64,000 nt of DNA from Dehalogenimonas alkenigignens (lineage in GTDB: Bacteria; Chloroflexota; Dehalococcoidia; Dehalococcoidales; Dehalococcoidaceae): the NCBI RefSeq assembly GCF_001466665.1, contig NZ_KQ758903.1, positions 1,113,684-1,177,683 of the forward strand. Direction: 5' to 3'. Numbering within the stretch: the stretch's first letter is position 1; every line of letters starts with the position of its first letter. The notes under the pieces are model-generated. The model was not told the origin of the DNA. It was given only the letters and a program-made list of their open reading frames with translations, and made no database searches. Positions 33,410 through 41,619 of the stretch are shown here, piece by piece. The position numbers and the translations under genes are program-made.

Positions 33410-34837
33410 TTAAGGCGGCCACGGCGGGTAGGGCTCCGGCGGCCGCTTGACCTCCAATGGAAGAACGGCGGCAGCTGTCAAGATACCGGCGGCAGCCGGC
33501 TGAAACGGCGCCGCCGTCTCGATCAGCCGCAGCTCAACCGGCGACGGCACCAGTCTTGCCGGGAGCGGCGAAAACTGAGGAGAAGACGGCGAAAGCTTGA
33601 GATCGGCGGCTTTGGCGTCGTCCACTCGCGGCAGGAGCAGCGCCGAAGCCAGCGCCCGGGCAAGGCCGGAGAGCAGGAACAGCGTCAGAAAGCCGTGGCC
33701 GAAAAAATCCGGCATCCGCGGGGCGATGAGGCCTCCCAGCAGCGCGCCCGTACAGATAGCCAGACCGGAGGCGGCGTTATAGATAGCGATAGCCCGGGTC
33801 CGGCGCTCCGGCGCCGCTGCTTCGAACAGGAAGTTGGGCGCGGCCAGGTTAAAACCGCTCCAGGAAAAACCAGAGAAGACTTGGATAACCAGCAGATAGG
33901 GCAGCGAATGCCCGCCCAGCCACAGGATAGGGTTCAGGGGCACCAGCCACGCGGTTAAGCGCACTATCTTGATGTGACCGATCCGGTCGGCCAGGCGGCC
34001 CCAGAATCCAATGAACAGAAAATTGGCCACCGCCGCGGCCGCGGTGACGACCACGAATGTCCAGTAGCTGAAACCCAGCTCCCGCAGCATGTAAACGGCG
34101 AAGAACGGTCCCGCCAGGTGGGTGGACAGCATCATGGCGGCAACGAACAGGCTGAAGCGGCCGGCCCGCGTGCCGGAGATGTTTTTAATTTCGCGCAGCG
34201 GCTGCCACGGCTCGGCGCAGCGGCGCGGCGGCGGCTCCTGCATGCGGGAAAGGAAGAAAGCCGAGGCCAGCCGGAAGATGGCGGCGGCGCCGAAGAGCAG
34301 CCCGAAACCGAAGAACACGTGGCTGCTGGAAAGCTGTAAGGATGCCCCGCCCAGGATGAAACAGGCCAGAAGGGTCATGCCGCCGATCTTGTTGCGCCAG
34401 CCGAAGTAACGCCCGCGCAGGCCGGCGGGCACCAGGTCGGCCATCATGCCGCCCCAGGCTGGATTACCGAGCGCCCCAAGGACGCTGCCTATTGTGAACA
34501 AGCCGATGAGCCACCACACTGCGGCCCCATGGAAGAGCTGCGGCATCAGAAAAAGCGGCAGCCACAGCACCGCCTGGGCTAAGGCCAAAGGCACCAGCAG
34601 GCTCTTACGACTGCGCAGCCGTTCGGAGATGAACGGAGCGCCAAGCTGCGACAGCGCCAGCGCCAGGTTGGGCAGGCTGGAGAGAAGGCCGATCTGGGCG
34701 GTGGATGCCTTGAGCGCCAGGGCGAAGGGCGCCATGAAGTCCTGGGTGAGCCCCAGCATGGCGTTGTAAGAGGCGCCGTCAAGTACGGAATAGCGAAGGC
34801 TTTTGTTAACGGCGGGGTCCGGCGAATACTGTTTCAT
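33410..34837 (-). CDS. MFS transporter
   Basis: A 475-residue membrane protein of about 12 hydrophobic segments with major-facilitator features: a conserved loop with SERLRSRKSLL between segments 2 and 3, LRGRYFGWRNKIGG between 4 and 5, and GRLADRIGHIK in the second half. A proline-rich cytoplasmic tail (PPEPYPPWPP) ends the protein. The substrate is unknown. It starts 1 base after the stop of the ArsB-type permease gene and ends 82 bases before the kamA start, so export of a kamA-operon product is conceivable but unproven. Confidence 0.88.
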   Translation of the reverse strand: MKQYSPDPAVNKSLRYSVLDGASYNAMLGLTQDFMAPFALALKASTAQIGLLSSLPNLALALSQLGAPFISERLRSRKSLLVPLALAQAVLWLPLFLMPQLFHGAAVWWLIGLFTIGSVLGALGNPAWGGMMADLVPAGLRGRYFGWRNKIGGMTLLACFILGGASLQLSSSHVFFGFGLLFGAAAIFRLASAFFLSRMQEPPPRRCAEPWQPLREIKNISGTRAGRFSLFVAAMMLSTHLAGPFFAVYMLRELGFSYWTFVVVTAAAAVANFLFIGFWGRLADRIGHIKIVRLTAWLVPLNPILWLGGHSLPYLLVIQVFSGFSWSGFNLAAPNFLFEAAAPERRTRAIAIYNAASGLAICTGALLGGLIAPRMPDFFGHGFLTLFLLSGLARALASALLLPRVDDAKAADLKLSPSSPQFSPLPARLVPSPVELRLIETAAPFQPAAAGILTAAAVLPLEVKRPPEPYPPWPP

Positions 34838-34838
34838 A

Positions 34839-36092
34839 TTAAGACAAGAGGTATAACGTCAAACTGCCCAAAAGGAGAGCCGCCGGGGTGACCAGCATCC
34901 CCAGCCTGAAAAAGGCCCCGGCACTGACAAAAAGGCCGCGGCGGCGCAGCAGCACCAGCCACAGCATGGAAGACAGCGAGCCCATAACGGCGATGTTGGG
35001 TCCCAGGGCGGCGCCGAGGATAGCCTGGTAGGGCAGGCCGGGGTTCTGGGCCACGGCCTCCGGGGCGCCGGAAAGGGTGGTCACCGAGACCATCATCGCC
35101 GGCCAGTTGTTCATAACGTTGGAAGCGGCGGCGGTGGAAAAAGAGGTCGCCAGGCCGGCTGCCAGCCCGCCGTTGCCCAGAAGTCCATCGTAAAGGCCGG
35201 CTAACGCCGCAGTAGCGCCGCCGGCTTCCAGTCCCTTGACCAGCACCGCCAGGGCGGCGACGAAGGGTAAGATCGACCACGAGACCGAGCGCGCCAGCTC
35301 CGGCCATTTGAGGCGGCTGCCCATCGATCCCATGGTCAGCAGCACAGCGGCGCCGGCCAGCACCGGCAGCGACAACGGCCAGCCGTTTAAAGAGAAGATG
35401 ACGTAGCCGGCAACAATGCCGAACAATACCACGATAACAAGCCGCAGCATCGGACGGCCGGGCGGAGGCGGGGCGGGGACGGCAAACGTCCGGCCGGTCT
35501 CGCGGCGGAAGATGAACAGGAATATTGCGGCGGTCGCGCCGATGACCACCAGACCCGGCAGCAGCAGGTGGACGAGATAGTCGCCGAGACGCAGGTCGAA
35601 AGCGTCAACGGCCAGCAGGTTTACCGGATTAGCCACTGGCAGCAGGAAAGATGCGGCGTTAGCGATAAAAGCGCAGGCAAATACATAGGGCAGCGGGTCG
35701 AGGCTCAAGCGCCGGGCCAGCAGGAAGACCACCGGCGTCAGCATCAGCGCTGTGGCGTCATTGGATAACAGGCTGGTAGTGACCACGCCAACGCCGAACA
35801 CGATGAGCAACAGTCGCCGCCCGCTGCCGCCGGACCAGGCCGCCGCCCGTTGAGTGACGGCTTCCACCAGGCCGGCGGATTCGGCTACGGCAGCCACCAC
35901 CATCAGGCCGAGGAAGAAACCCAGGACGTTAAGGCTGCCGGAGAGGGCAACGGCTGCGTCGCTGAGAGTGATTATGCCTAGAACGACCATGGCCGCAGCG
36001 CCGAGGCAGGCCATGAAAGCCTCCGAGCGGCGGAAGGGTCGGAAGATGATTCCGGCAATAGTAAGGCCGAATACGACCAGGCTGGGGAGCAT
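34839..36092 (-). CDS. ArsB/NhaD-superfamily (ion transporter) permease
   Basis: A 417-residue polytopic membrane protein of the ion transporter superfamily. The conserved segment SLLSNDATALMLTPVVFLLARR (about 107-128) and FIANAASFLLPVANPVNLL (about 142-160) are the family's re-entrant loop signatures, and TSFSTAAASNVMNNWPAMM (about 315) is the second repeat. Arsenite efflux is the best-known activity, but sodium/proton or dicarboxylate transport is equally compatible. No arsR or arsC neighbours are present. It precedes the MFS gene with a 1-base gap. Confidence 0.85.
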   Translation of the reverse strand: MLPSLVVFGLTIAGIIFRPFRRSEAFMACLGAAAMVVLGIITLSDAAVALSGSLNVLGFFLGLMVVAAVAESAGLVEAVTQRAAAWSGGSGRRLLLIVFGVGVVTTSLLSNDATALMLTPVVFLLARRLSLDPLPYVFACAFIANAASFLLPVANPVNLLAVDAFDLRLGDYLVHLLLPGLVVIGATAAIFLFIFRRETGRTFAVPAPPPPGRPMLRLVIVVLFGIVAGYVIFSLNGWPLSLPVLAGAAVLLTMGSMGSRLKWPELARSVSWSILPFVAALAVLVKGLEAGGATAALAGLYDGLLGNGGLAAGLATSFSTAAASNVMNNWPAMMVSVTTLSGAPEAVAQNPGLPYQAILGAALGPNIAVMGSLSSMLWLVLLRRRGLFVSAGAFFRLGMLVTPAALLLGSLTLYLLS

Positions 36093-36401
36093 AAAAGATC
36101 GGCGTCGGGATGAGAAGGCAGCCCGGGGCGTCTTCTCAATAGCGGGACCTGCTATGGCGTCTGCGGCTTAGCGCCGATGGGGCAGTATGTCGGCGGAGGG
36201 AGTCCGGTTGCTGCTTACCACGGGGGGCAAGTGCGCGAGGCGTTTATCCTTTTGGCCTTAACTCCTCGATTACCACAGAACCTGTCACCCCCGGCAGCCG
36301 GGGGCCTCCTCCGACAGATGGGAAGGATATTAGCACTATTCATGTGCCCTTGCAATAGGGATTTGAGCGCCTGCCGAAGGGTCTGTTACACTGGTGAATC
36401 T
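36093..36401. other. 309-base region upstream of mntP, possible leader RNA
   Basis: The region separates the minus-strand permease gene from mntP. It contains CGCCGA/TCGGCG flanking GGGGCAGTATG (36173-36194), GGGGGGCAAGTGCGCGAGGCG (36223-36243), a CCCCCGG/CCGGGGG hairpin (36288-36304), and a TTGAGC-18-TACACT promoter (36363-36392). The first two elements loosely recall the yybP-ykoY manganese riboswitch (GGGGAGUA at the 5' side, GCAAG at the 3' side), which often precedes mntP; I could not verify the fold. Confidence 0.35.
36363..36392 (+). promoter_or_regulatory. Proximal mntP promoter candidate
   Basis: TTGAGC (36363-36368), 18-base spacer, TACACT (36387-36392). Start would fall near 36399, making the transcript almost leaderless. 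It excludes the riboswitch-like sequence further upstream. Confidence 0.4.
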
Positions 36402-36962
36402 ATGGATTTCCTTGCCGTTTTTCTAATCGCCCTTGGACTGTCCGCCGACTGTTTTGCCGTGTCAGTATGCGGCAGCATCAGTATGGGCGCCGCCCTCGAC
36501 CGGATCAAGGCACTCAAGGTAGCCGTATCCTTCGGTTTTTTCCAGGCAGGTATGATCCTGGCCGGGTTCTTGGCCGGCAACACCGTGGTTGAACTTATCG
36601 AGAACTTCGACCATTGGCTGGCTTTCGGCCTGCTGGCTTTCATCGGCGTCCGGATGATCAAGGAATCCTTCGAGAAAGAAGCCGAATGCGAGGTGGTAGA
36701 TATCTCCCGCGGCAAAGCCCTCCTCAGTCTATCGGTGGCCACCAGTATCGACTCGCTGGCGGCCGGGCTGACTTTCGCTATCGTTGAGACCGGCATTCTC
36801 GGACCTGCCGTCGTGGTCGGTATGACCGCCTTCGTTGTTACTCTAATAGGCATCGCAATCGGCCGCCGGGTGGGCGACCTCGCCGGCAAACGCGCCGAGC
36901 TTTTCGGCGGGCTGGTGCTTATCGGCATCGGCGTCAAGGTACTGCTCGAAGGCCTATTTTAA
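36402..36962 (+). CDS. mntP: Manganese exporter MntP
   Basis: A 186-residue membrane protein of six hydrophobic segments with the duplicated MntP pattern: ALGLSADCFAVSVCGSISMG in the first half and SVATSIDSLAAGLTFAIV in the second, each with the intramembrane aspartate. MntP exports Mn2+ when the metal is in excess. The frame is open upstream, but the ATG at 36402 is the family start, with GGTGA five bases before it. Regulation may involve the 300-base upstream region. Confidence 0.93.
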   Translation: MDFLAVFLIALGLSADCFAVSVCGSISMGAALDRIKALKVAVSFGFFQAGMILAGFLAGNTVVELIENFDHWLAFGLLAFIGVRMIKESFEKEAECEVVDISRGKALLSLSVATSIDSLAAGLTFAIVETGILGPAVVVGMTAFVVTLIGIAIGRRVGDLAGKRAELFGGLVLIGIGVKVLLEGLF

Positions 36963-37056
36963 AATATAGAAAACAAAAGATGTCCCAAATCCCACTCGAG
37001 GGCTGTTCGGCAAATTAACATAACGCTCCGGTACCAGGCACGCATCTTTCATTAAT

Positions 37057-37092
37057 TAATACGGCATAATAACTAATGCCAATGCCGTATTA
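37057..37092. repeat. Perfect 11-bp inverted repeat
   Basis: TAATACGGCAT and ATGCCGTATTA around a 14-base spacer. There is no T-run, so it is a possible operator or weak terminator of mntP rather than a clear terminator. Confidence 0.5.
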
Positions 37093-37152
37093 CAGCACCA
37101 TCAGGCCATCTCCCGGATGATCCGCTTCACAATATCCACGCCTGTAAAACGG

Positions 37153-37190
37153 GAAACAAGTTTGAAACATTAGCGTTGACAGGCTATAAT
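37153..37190 (+). promoter_or_regulatory. Glutamate synthase operon promoter with GlnR-like site
   Basis: TTGAAA (37162-37167), 17-base spacer, TATAAT (37185-37190). GAAAC-N6-GAAAC (37153-37168) overlaps the -35 and resembles the sites before amt1, amt2 and glnA1. Confidence 0.6.
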
Positions 37191-37258
37191 ATCTTTGATA
37201 TCATCCTTAATTACCTTTTGGTAAATGACTGCCGTATTTTCGGCACCGCAGGTGGAAC

Positions 37259-37723
37259 GTGAAGAAGCTTCAGATCAAGAAAGAAATCTGCATCGGATGC
37301 GGACTGTGCCGCGTCTACTGCGCCACCCAGCACTCCAATTCAAAGGATATACTGAAGGCCTTCCGCAAGGAAGCTACCAAGCCGGTACCGCGCCTCAAGG
37401 TAGAGCGTCAGAACGAGACCAGCTTCTCCGTGCCTTGCCGCCACTGCGACGAACCGTGGTGCGTCTATTCCTGCCTGACCGGTGCCATGACCAAAGACCC
37501 GGTCACCGGCGTAGTCACTTCCGACCCGGATAAGTGCATCGGCTGCTGGACCTGCGTCGTTTCCTGCCCAAACAGCGCCCTGGTCAAGGACAAGACGACC
37601 AAGGTGGTCAAGAAGTGCGACTTCTGCCCCGGTCTCGAGACCCCGGCCTGCGTGGCCAATTGCCCCAATGAGGCCATAGTCCTTATCGAAGTTCAGGGCC
37701 AAACGGCGGCCACCGAGAAGTAA
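37259..37723 (+). CDS. Four-cluster ferredoxin-type iron-sulfur protein (glutamate synthase electron-transfer subunit)
   Basis: A 154-residue protein with 16 cysteines in four sets: CIGCGLCRVYC (from C11), CRHCDEPWCVYSC, CIGCWTCVVSCP and CDFCPGLETPACVANCP. This is the pattern of HycB/DmsB/CooF-type electron-transfer subunits binding four [4Fe-4S] clusters. As the first gene of the split glutamate synthase operon it probably carries electrons between the FAD oxidoreductase and GltB2. GTG start at 37259 follows AGGTGGAAC. hisH follows after 7 bases. Confidence 0.88.
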   Translation: MKKLQIKKEICIGCGLCRVYCATQHSNSKDILKAFRKEATKPVPRLKVERQNETSFSVPCRHCDEPWCVYSCLTGAMTKDPVTGVVTSDPDKCIGCWTCVVSCPNSALVKDKTTKVVKKCDFCPGLETPACVANCPNEAIVLIEVQGQTAATEK

Positions 37724-37730
37724 CAAAACC

Positions 37731-38345
37731 ATGATCGCCATTATCGATTACGGTGCCGGCAACCTGCGCTCGGTGGCTAACGCCGTCGCCTTATTGGGTT
37801 ACGACGGCAGAGTTACGAGTTCGCCTCGCGATGTCATGTCAGCCCAATCGGTTATCCTGCCCGGCGTCGGAGCAGCCGCCGATACGGTGGTCTCGCTCAA
37901 GTCCCACGGGCTTGACCAAGCAATTAAGGAAATCATCAGCAAGGGCACGCCGTTCTTGGCCGTATGCGTCGGGCTGCAGGTACTGTTTGAGGAAACACAA
38001 GAGGGCGGCGGCTGCCAATGCCTGGGGCTGCTGCCGGGCAAGGTTAAAAAGCTGCCATCCAGTGTCAAGGTGCCGCACATAGGCTGGAACAACGTCCGCC
38101 AGGCCAATCCGCACTACCTCTTCGACGGCATCGCCGACGGTGCCTTTTTCTATTTTGTCCACAGCTATTACGCCGAACCTGCATCCGATGGCAACGTTAT
38201 CGGCGCCACCGATTACGGTCTGAATTTTGCCAGCGCCGTGGCCTTCGGCAATACCGTGGCAACCCAATTCCATCCGGAAAAATCCGGCGCCGCAGGCCTA
38301 AAAATGTATGACAATTTCCTGAAAAGAGCGATTAGGGGAAACTGA
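37731..38345 (+). CDS. hisH: Imidazole glycerol phosphate synthase, glutaminase subunit
   Basis: Class I glutamine amidotransferase that feeds ammonia to HisF in histidine synthesis. The 204-residue product has the triad C79 (FLAVCVGLQ), H181 and E183 (TQFHPEKSG), with the start MIAIIDYGAGNLRSV typical of HisH. Its partner hisF is encoded 3 genes downstream in the same operon. It overlaps the oxidoreductase gene by one base (TGATG). Confidence 0.93.
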   Translation: MIAIIDYGAGNLRSVANAVALLGYDGRVTSSPRDVMSAQSVILPGVGAAADTVVSLKSHGLDQAIKEIISKGTPFLAVCVGLQVLFEETQEGGGCQCLGLLPGKVKKLPSSVKVPHIGWNNVRQANPHYLFDGIADGAFFYFVHSYYAEPASDGNVIGATDYGLNFASAVAFGNTVATQFHPEKSGAAGLKMYDNFLKRAIRGN

Positions 38346-39637
38346 TGAAAACGAAGTATCTCATCATCGGCAACTCGGCCGGGGGCATCGGCGCCGCCGA
38401 AGCCATCCGCGAGGTGGACAAGGAAGGCATCATTACCATCGTCGGCGAAGAGCCCTATCCGGCTTACTCCAGACCGCTTATCTCCAAGTTCGTCTCCGGC
38501 GAGCATACCCCGGAAACCATGGGCATCCGCTCGGCCAGTTTCTACGAAAATAACCAGATTGATGTCGTTCTGGGCCATAAAGCCTACAAGATGGATACCG
38601 CCGCGAAAACGGTAACGCTTGACGACGGCACCGAGATTGGATATGCCAGGCTGCTGCTGGCCACCGGCGGCAAACCCATAGTACCCAAGATGGAGGGTAT
38701 GGGCAAGGCCGGCATTTTCAACTTCATCAACCTGGCCGACGCCAAGAAGGTCGAGGAGTACCTGCCCAATGTCCGCCGCGCCGTGGTCATCGGCGGCGGC
38801 TTGATCGGAATTTCAGCCACCGAAGCGCTGGTCAAGCGCGGCGTCAAGGTCACTGTCGTCGAAATGAAATCATACCCCTTAAACACCATCCTCGACGAAC
38901 CGGCCGGGCGTATCGCCGAGTATGCCATCAAAAAATACGGCGTCAACATGATGACCGGCCGCACCGTGGCTAAGATACTGGGCGAAGATCGGGTAACCGG
39001 CGTGGTTTACGACGACGGCCACGAGATGGTCTGCGATATGGTCGTCGTCGCCGTCGGCGTTTTCCCCAGGGTTGAACTGGCCCAGGGGGCCGGCATCACC
39101 GTCAACCGCGGCATTGTCGTTGACAATCACATGATGACCAGCGTGCCGGATGTCTACGCCTGCGGCGATGCCTCGGAAGCTTTCGACTACGTATACGGCG
39201 CGGGCAGGCTGTCGCCGGTTTGGCCTAACGCTTATATCGGCGGCCGGGTTGCCGGCTACAACATGGCCGGATTACCAACCCGCTATCGCGGCGGCACCGC
39301 CATGAACTCCTTAAATTACTTCGGCCTGGAGATGGCCACCGCCGGCATGGCTTCGCCGCCGTCGCCGGAGGGTTACGAGGTCCTGGTCAAGAAGAGCGAG
39401 GACACCTACCGCAAGCTGGTGATTAACGCCGAGGACAAACTGGTGGGCATGATCTTCCTGGGGGATATCGACAAAGCGGGCGTCTATTTCGGGCTGATGC
39501 GCGACCGCATCCAGGTCACCGCTTTCAAGAAAAAACTCCTGGCCGAAGACTTTGGCCTGGCCCTCCTGCCCAAGGAAGTCATCGAGGAGCGCCTGACCGG
39601 CGCCACCGCCGGGCGGGTCAAGGTCGGCGAAGCCTAA
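38345..39637 (+). CDS. FAD-dependent pyridine nucleotide-disulfide oxidoreductase (glutamate synthase operon)
   Basis: A 430-residue flavoprotein. The FAD-binding motif LIIGNSAGGIGAAEAIRE is near residues 6-23, the NAD(P)H-binding VVIGGGLIGISATEALVKRG near 146-165 and the FAD-closing VPDVYACGDASEAF near 264-277. It lacks the CxxxxC redox disulfide of glutathione reductase-type enzymes, so it belongs with NADH oxidase/rubredoxin reductase-like proteins. In the operon it probably supplies NAD(P)H electrons to the glutamate synthase subunits. Confidence 0.88.
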   Translation: MKTKYLIIGNSAGGIGAAEAIREVDKEGIITIVGEEPYPAYSRPLISKFVSGEHTPETMGIRSASFYENNQIDVVLGHKAYKMDTAAKTVTLDDGTEIGYARLLLATGGKPIVPKMEGMGKAGIFNFINLADAKKVEEYLPNVRRAVVIGGGLIGISATEALVKRGVKVTVVEMKSYPLNTILDEPAGRIAEYAIKKYGVNMMTGRTVAKILGEDRVTGVVYDDGHEMVCDMVVVAVGVFPRVELAQGAGITVNRGIVVDNHMMTSVPDVYACGDASEAFDYVYGAGRLSPVWPNAYIGGRVAGYNMAGLPTRYRGGTAMNSLNYFGLEMATAGMASPPSPEGYEVLVKKSEDTYRKLVINAEDKLVGMIFLGDIDKAGVYFGLMRDRIQVTAFKKKLLAEDFGLALLPKEVIEERLTGATAGRVKVGEA

Positions 39638-39706
39638 ACCTTTGGCTGAGACACGGGTTGCAAATAACCAAACGGCGCTGACGGCTAAATATCGGAGACT
39701 TCGAAA

Positions 39707-40849
39707 ATGAAAAATTTAACCAAGGTTAGCAATTACTTCGGGGACGGCAAGGTCATTGACGCCTGCTCCATCTTCGGCATGATGGACACGTCAGGAAAAT
39801 GCTTCTCCGGGCGGGACATAACCCGGGCTATCGCCAACATGCACGACCGCGGCAACGGCCTGGGCGGCGGCTTCGCCGTCTACGGCCTGTATCCGCAGTA
39901 TCCGGATTATTACGCCTTTCATATCATGTACGACTCCAAGGAAGGCAAGAACTGCACCGAAGCTTTCCTCAACGAGAATTTCAACGTCCACCATTCCGAG
40001 GAAGTGCCCACCCGGCCGGTCGCCGCCATCAAGAACCCGCCGATGGTCTGGCGCTACTTCCTGGACGCCGACCGCAGCCTGCGGGAGGGGAAACTGTCCC
40101 GGGACGATTACGTGGTCGAAAAAGTCATGTACATCAATTCCGTTATCGAAGACTCTTACGTCTTTTCCTCCGGCAAGAACATGGCCGCCTTCAAAGGCGT
40201 AGGCTATCCCGAGGAGATCTCCGAGTATTTCTGCCTGGAAAACTACAACGGCTATCTCTGGACAGCCCATGGCCGTTTCCCGACTAATACCAAGGGCTGG
40301 TGGGGCGGCGCCCATCCGTTCAACATTCTTGACTGGACAGTGGTTCACAACGGCGAAATCTCCTCTTACGGCATCAACCGCCGCTACCTGGAGCAGTTCG
40401 GCTATCACTGTACCCTGCAGACCGACACCGAAGTGGTGGCCTATGCCGTCGATTTACTCGTCCGTAAACATAACCTGCCAATTGAACTGGTGGCCGAGAT
40501 CTTTGCCCCGCCGCTGTGGAGCGAGATCGAGCGCCGCCCCGCCAGGGAACAAGAGCTTTTAAGGGCACTGCGCCAGGTCTATGGATCATTACTTATGAAC
40601 GGCCCGTTCACCATCATCCTGGCCCACGAGGGCGAGATGATCGGACTGACCGACCGTATTCGGCTGCGGCCGCTGACCGTCGGCGAGAAGGGCAGCATGC
40701 TGTATCTGTCTTCCGAGGAAGCGGCCATCCGCCTCATCTGCCCGGATCTGGACCGTGCCTGGATACCGATGGGTGGCGAACCAGTCATCGGTTCGCTCAA
40801 GCATCCGCTCGGCACCGCTAAAGAAGCCGTCGCCGGAGGGGTGGCTTAA
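39707..40849 (+). CDS. Glutamate synthase, glutaminase domain protein (GltB1-type)
   Basis: A stand-alone class II glutamine amidotransferase of 380 residues that would release ammonia from glutamine for GltB2. [10 protein letters not shown] places the nucleophile at C20; the family needs an N-terminal cysteine, so the first 19 residues (ending GKVIDA) look like a propeptide to be removed. [20 protein letters not shown] (about 185-204) and [11 protein letters not shown] (about 211-221) are the glutamine-binding and oxyanion motifs. hisF starts 1 base after its stop. Confidence 0.92.
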   Translation: MKNLTKVSNYFGDGKVIDACSIFGMMDTSGKCFSGRDITRAIANMHDRGNGLGGGFAVYGLYPQYPDYYAFHIMYDSKEGKNCTEAFLNENFNVHHSEEVPTRPVAAIKNPPMVWRYFLDADRSLREGKLSRDDYVVEKVMYINSVIEDSYVFSSGKNMAAFKGVGYPEEISEYFCLENYNGYLWTAHGRFPTNTKGWWGGAHPFNILDWTVVHNGEISSYGINRRYLEQFGYHCTLQTDTEVVAYAVDLLVRKHNLPIELVAEIFAPPLWSEIERRPAREQELLRALRQVYGSLLMNGPFTIILAHEGEMIGLTDRIRLRPLTVGEKGSMLYLSSEEAAIRLICPDLDRAWIPMGGEPVIGSLKHPLGTAKEAVAGGVA

Positions 40850-40850
40850 G

Positions 40851-41609
40851 GTGCTTACCCGCCGCATCATACCCTGCCTGGACGTCACGGGCGGGCGGGT
40901 GGTCAAGGGACAGAGCTTCCTCAACCTGCGCGACGCCGGCGACCCGGTGGCCCTGGCCAAATATTACTACGAACAGGGAGCTGACGAGCTGGCTTTCCTT
41001 GACATCACGGCAACTGTAGAAAGCCGGAAAACGATGGCCGGGATCATCGCCGAGTTGTCTAAACACGTCTTCATGCCGCTGACTGTCGGCGGCGGAATAC
41101 GCACTATCGCCGATATGCGGGAGATGCTGCTGTCCGGCGCGGATAAGGTTGCCATCAACACCGCCGCGGTAGCCCGGCCGGAACTGATCACCGAGGGGGC
41201 GCTAAAATTCGGCAGTCAGTGTATTGTGGTAGCCATCGATGCCAAGCGGGCCGGCGCCGGCAAGTGGGTGGTGCGCACCCATTCCGCCACCCAGGCCTCC
41301 GGGCTGGACGCCGTTGCCTGGGCCAGAAAGGCGGCGGAGATGGGCGCCGGCGAACTGCTGGTTACCAGCATTGACAGCGACGGGCAGAAAACGGGCTACG
41401 ACAACGAACTCAACCGGGCTATTTCGGAATCAGTGCCGGTTCCGCTAATCGCCTCCGGCGGCGCCGGGACGCTGGAACATATTTTTGACGCCTTCGATTC
41501 CGGCCGGGCTGATGCCGCCCTGGCCGCCAGCATCTTCCACTACGGGACTTATTCCATATCACAGGTCAAAGACTATCTCGCCCAGAAGGGCATTGCCGTC
41601 AGGCGCTGA
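40851..41609 (+). CDS. hisF: Imidazole glycerol phosphate synthase, cyclase subunit
   Basis: The (beta-alpha)8 barrel cyclase of histidine synthesis. The 252-residue product has the catalytic aspartates in [11 protein letters not shown] (D11) and [10 protein letters not shown] (about D130), the phosphate-binding loops TVGGGIRT and ASGGAGT. The GTG at 40851 ([12 protein letters not shown]) is the family start; the frame is open upstream inside gltB1. It lies in the glutamate synthase operon with hisH. Confidence 0.94.
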   Translation: MLTRRIIPCLDVTGGRVVKGQSFLNLRDAGDPVALAKYYYEQGADELAFLDITATVESRKTMAGIIAELSKHVFMPLTVGGGIRTIADMREMLLSGADKVAINTAAVARPELITEGALKFGSQCIVVAIDAKRAGAGKWVVRTHSATQASGLDAVAWARKAAEMGAGELLVTSIDSDGQKTGYDNELNRAISESVPVPLIASGGAGTLEHIFDAFDSGRADAALAASIFHYGTYSISQVKDYLAQKGIAVRR

Positions 41610-41619
41610 GGAGACAATT

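Larger units (their letters stand above)
36963..37258. other. Intergenic region between mntP and the glutamate synthase operon
   Basis: It holds an 11-bp inverted repeat (37057-37067 with 37082-37092, TAATACGGCAT), two GAAAC sites 11 bases apart (37153-37157 and 37164-37168) and the operon promoter. No gene is visible. Confidence 0.7.
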
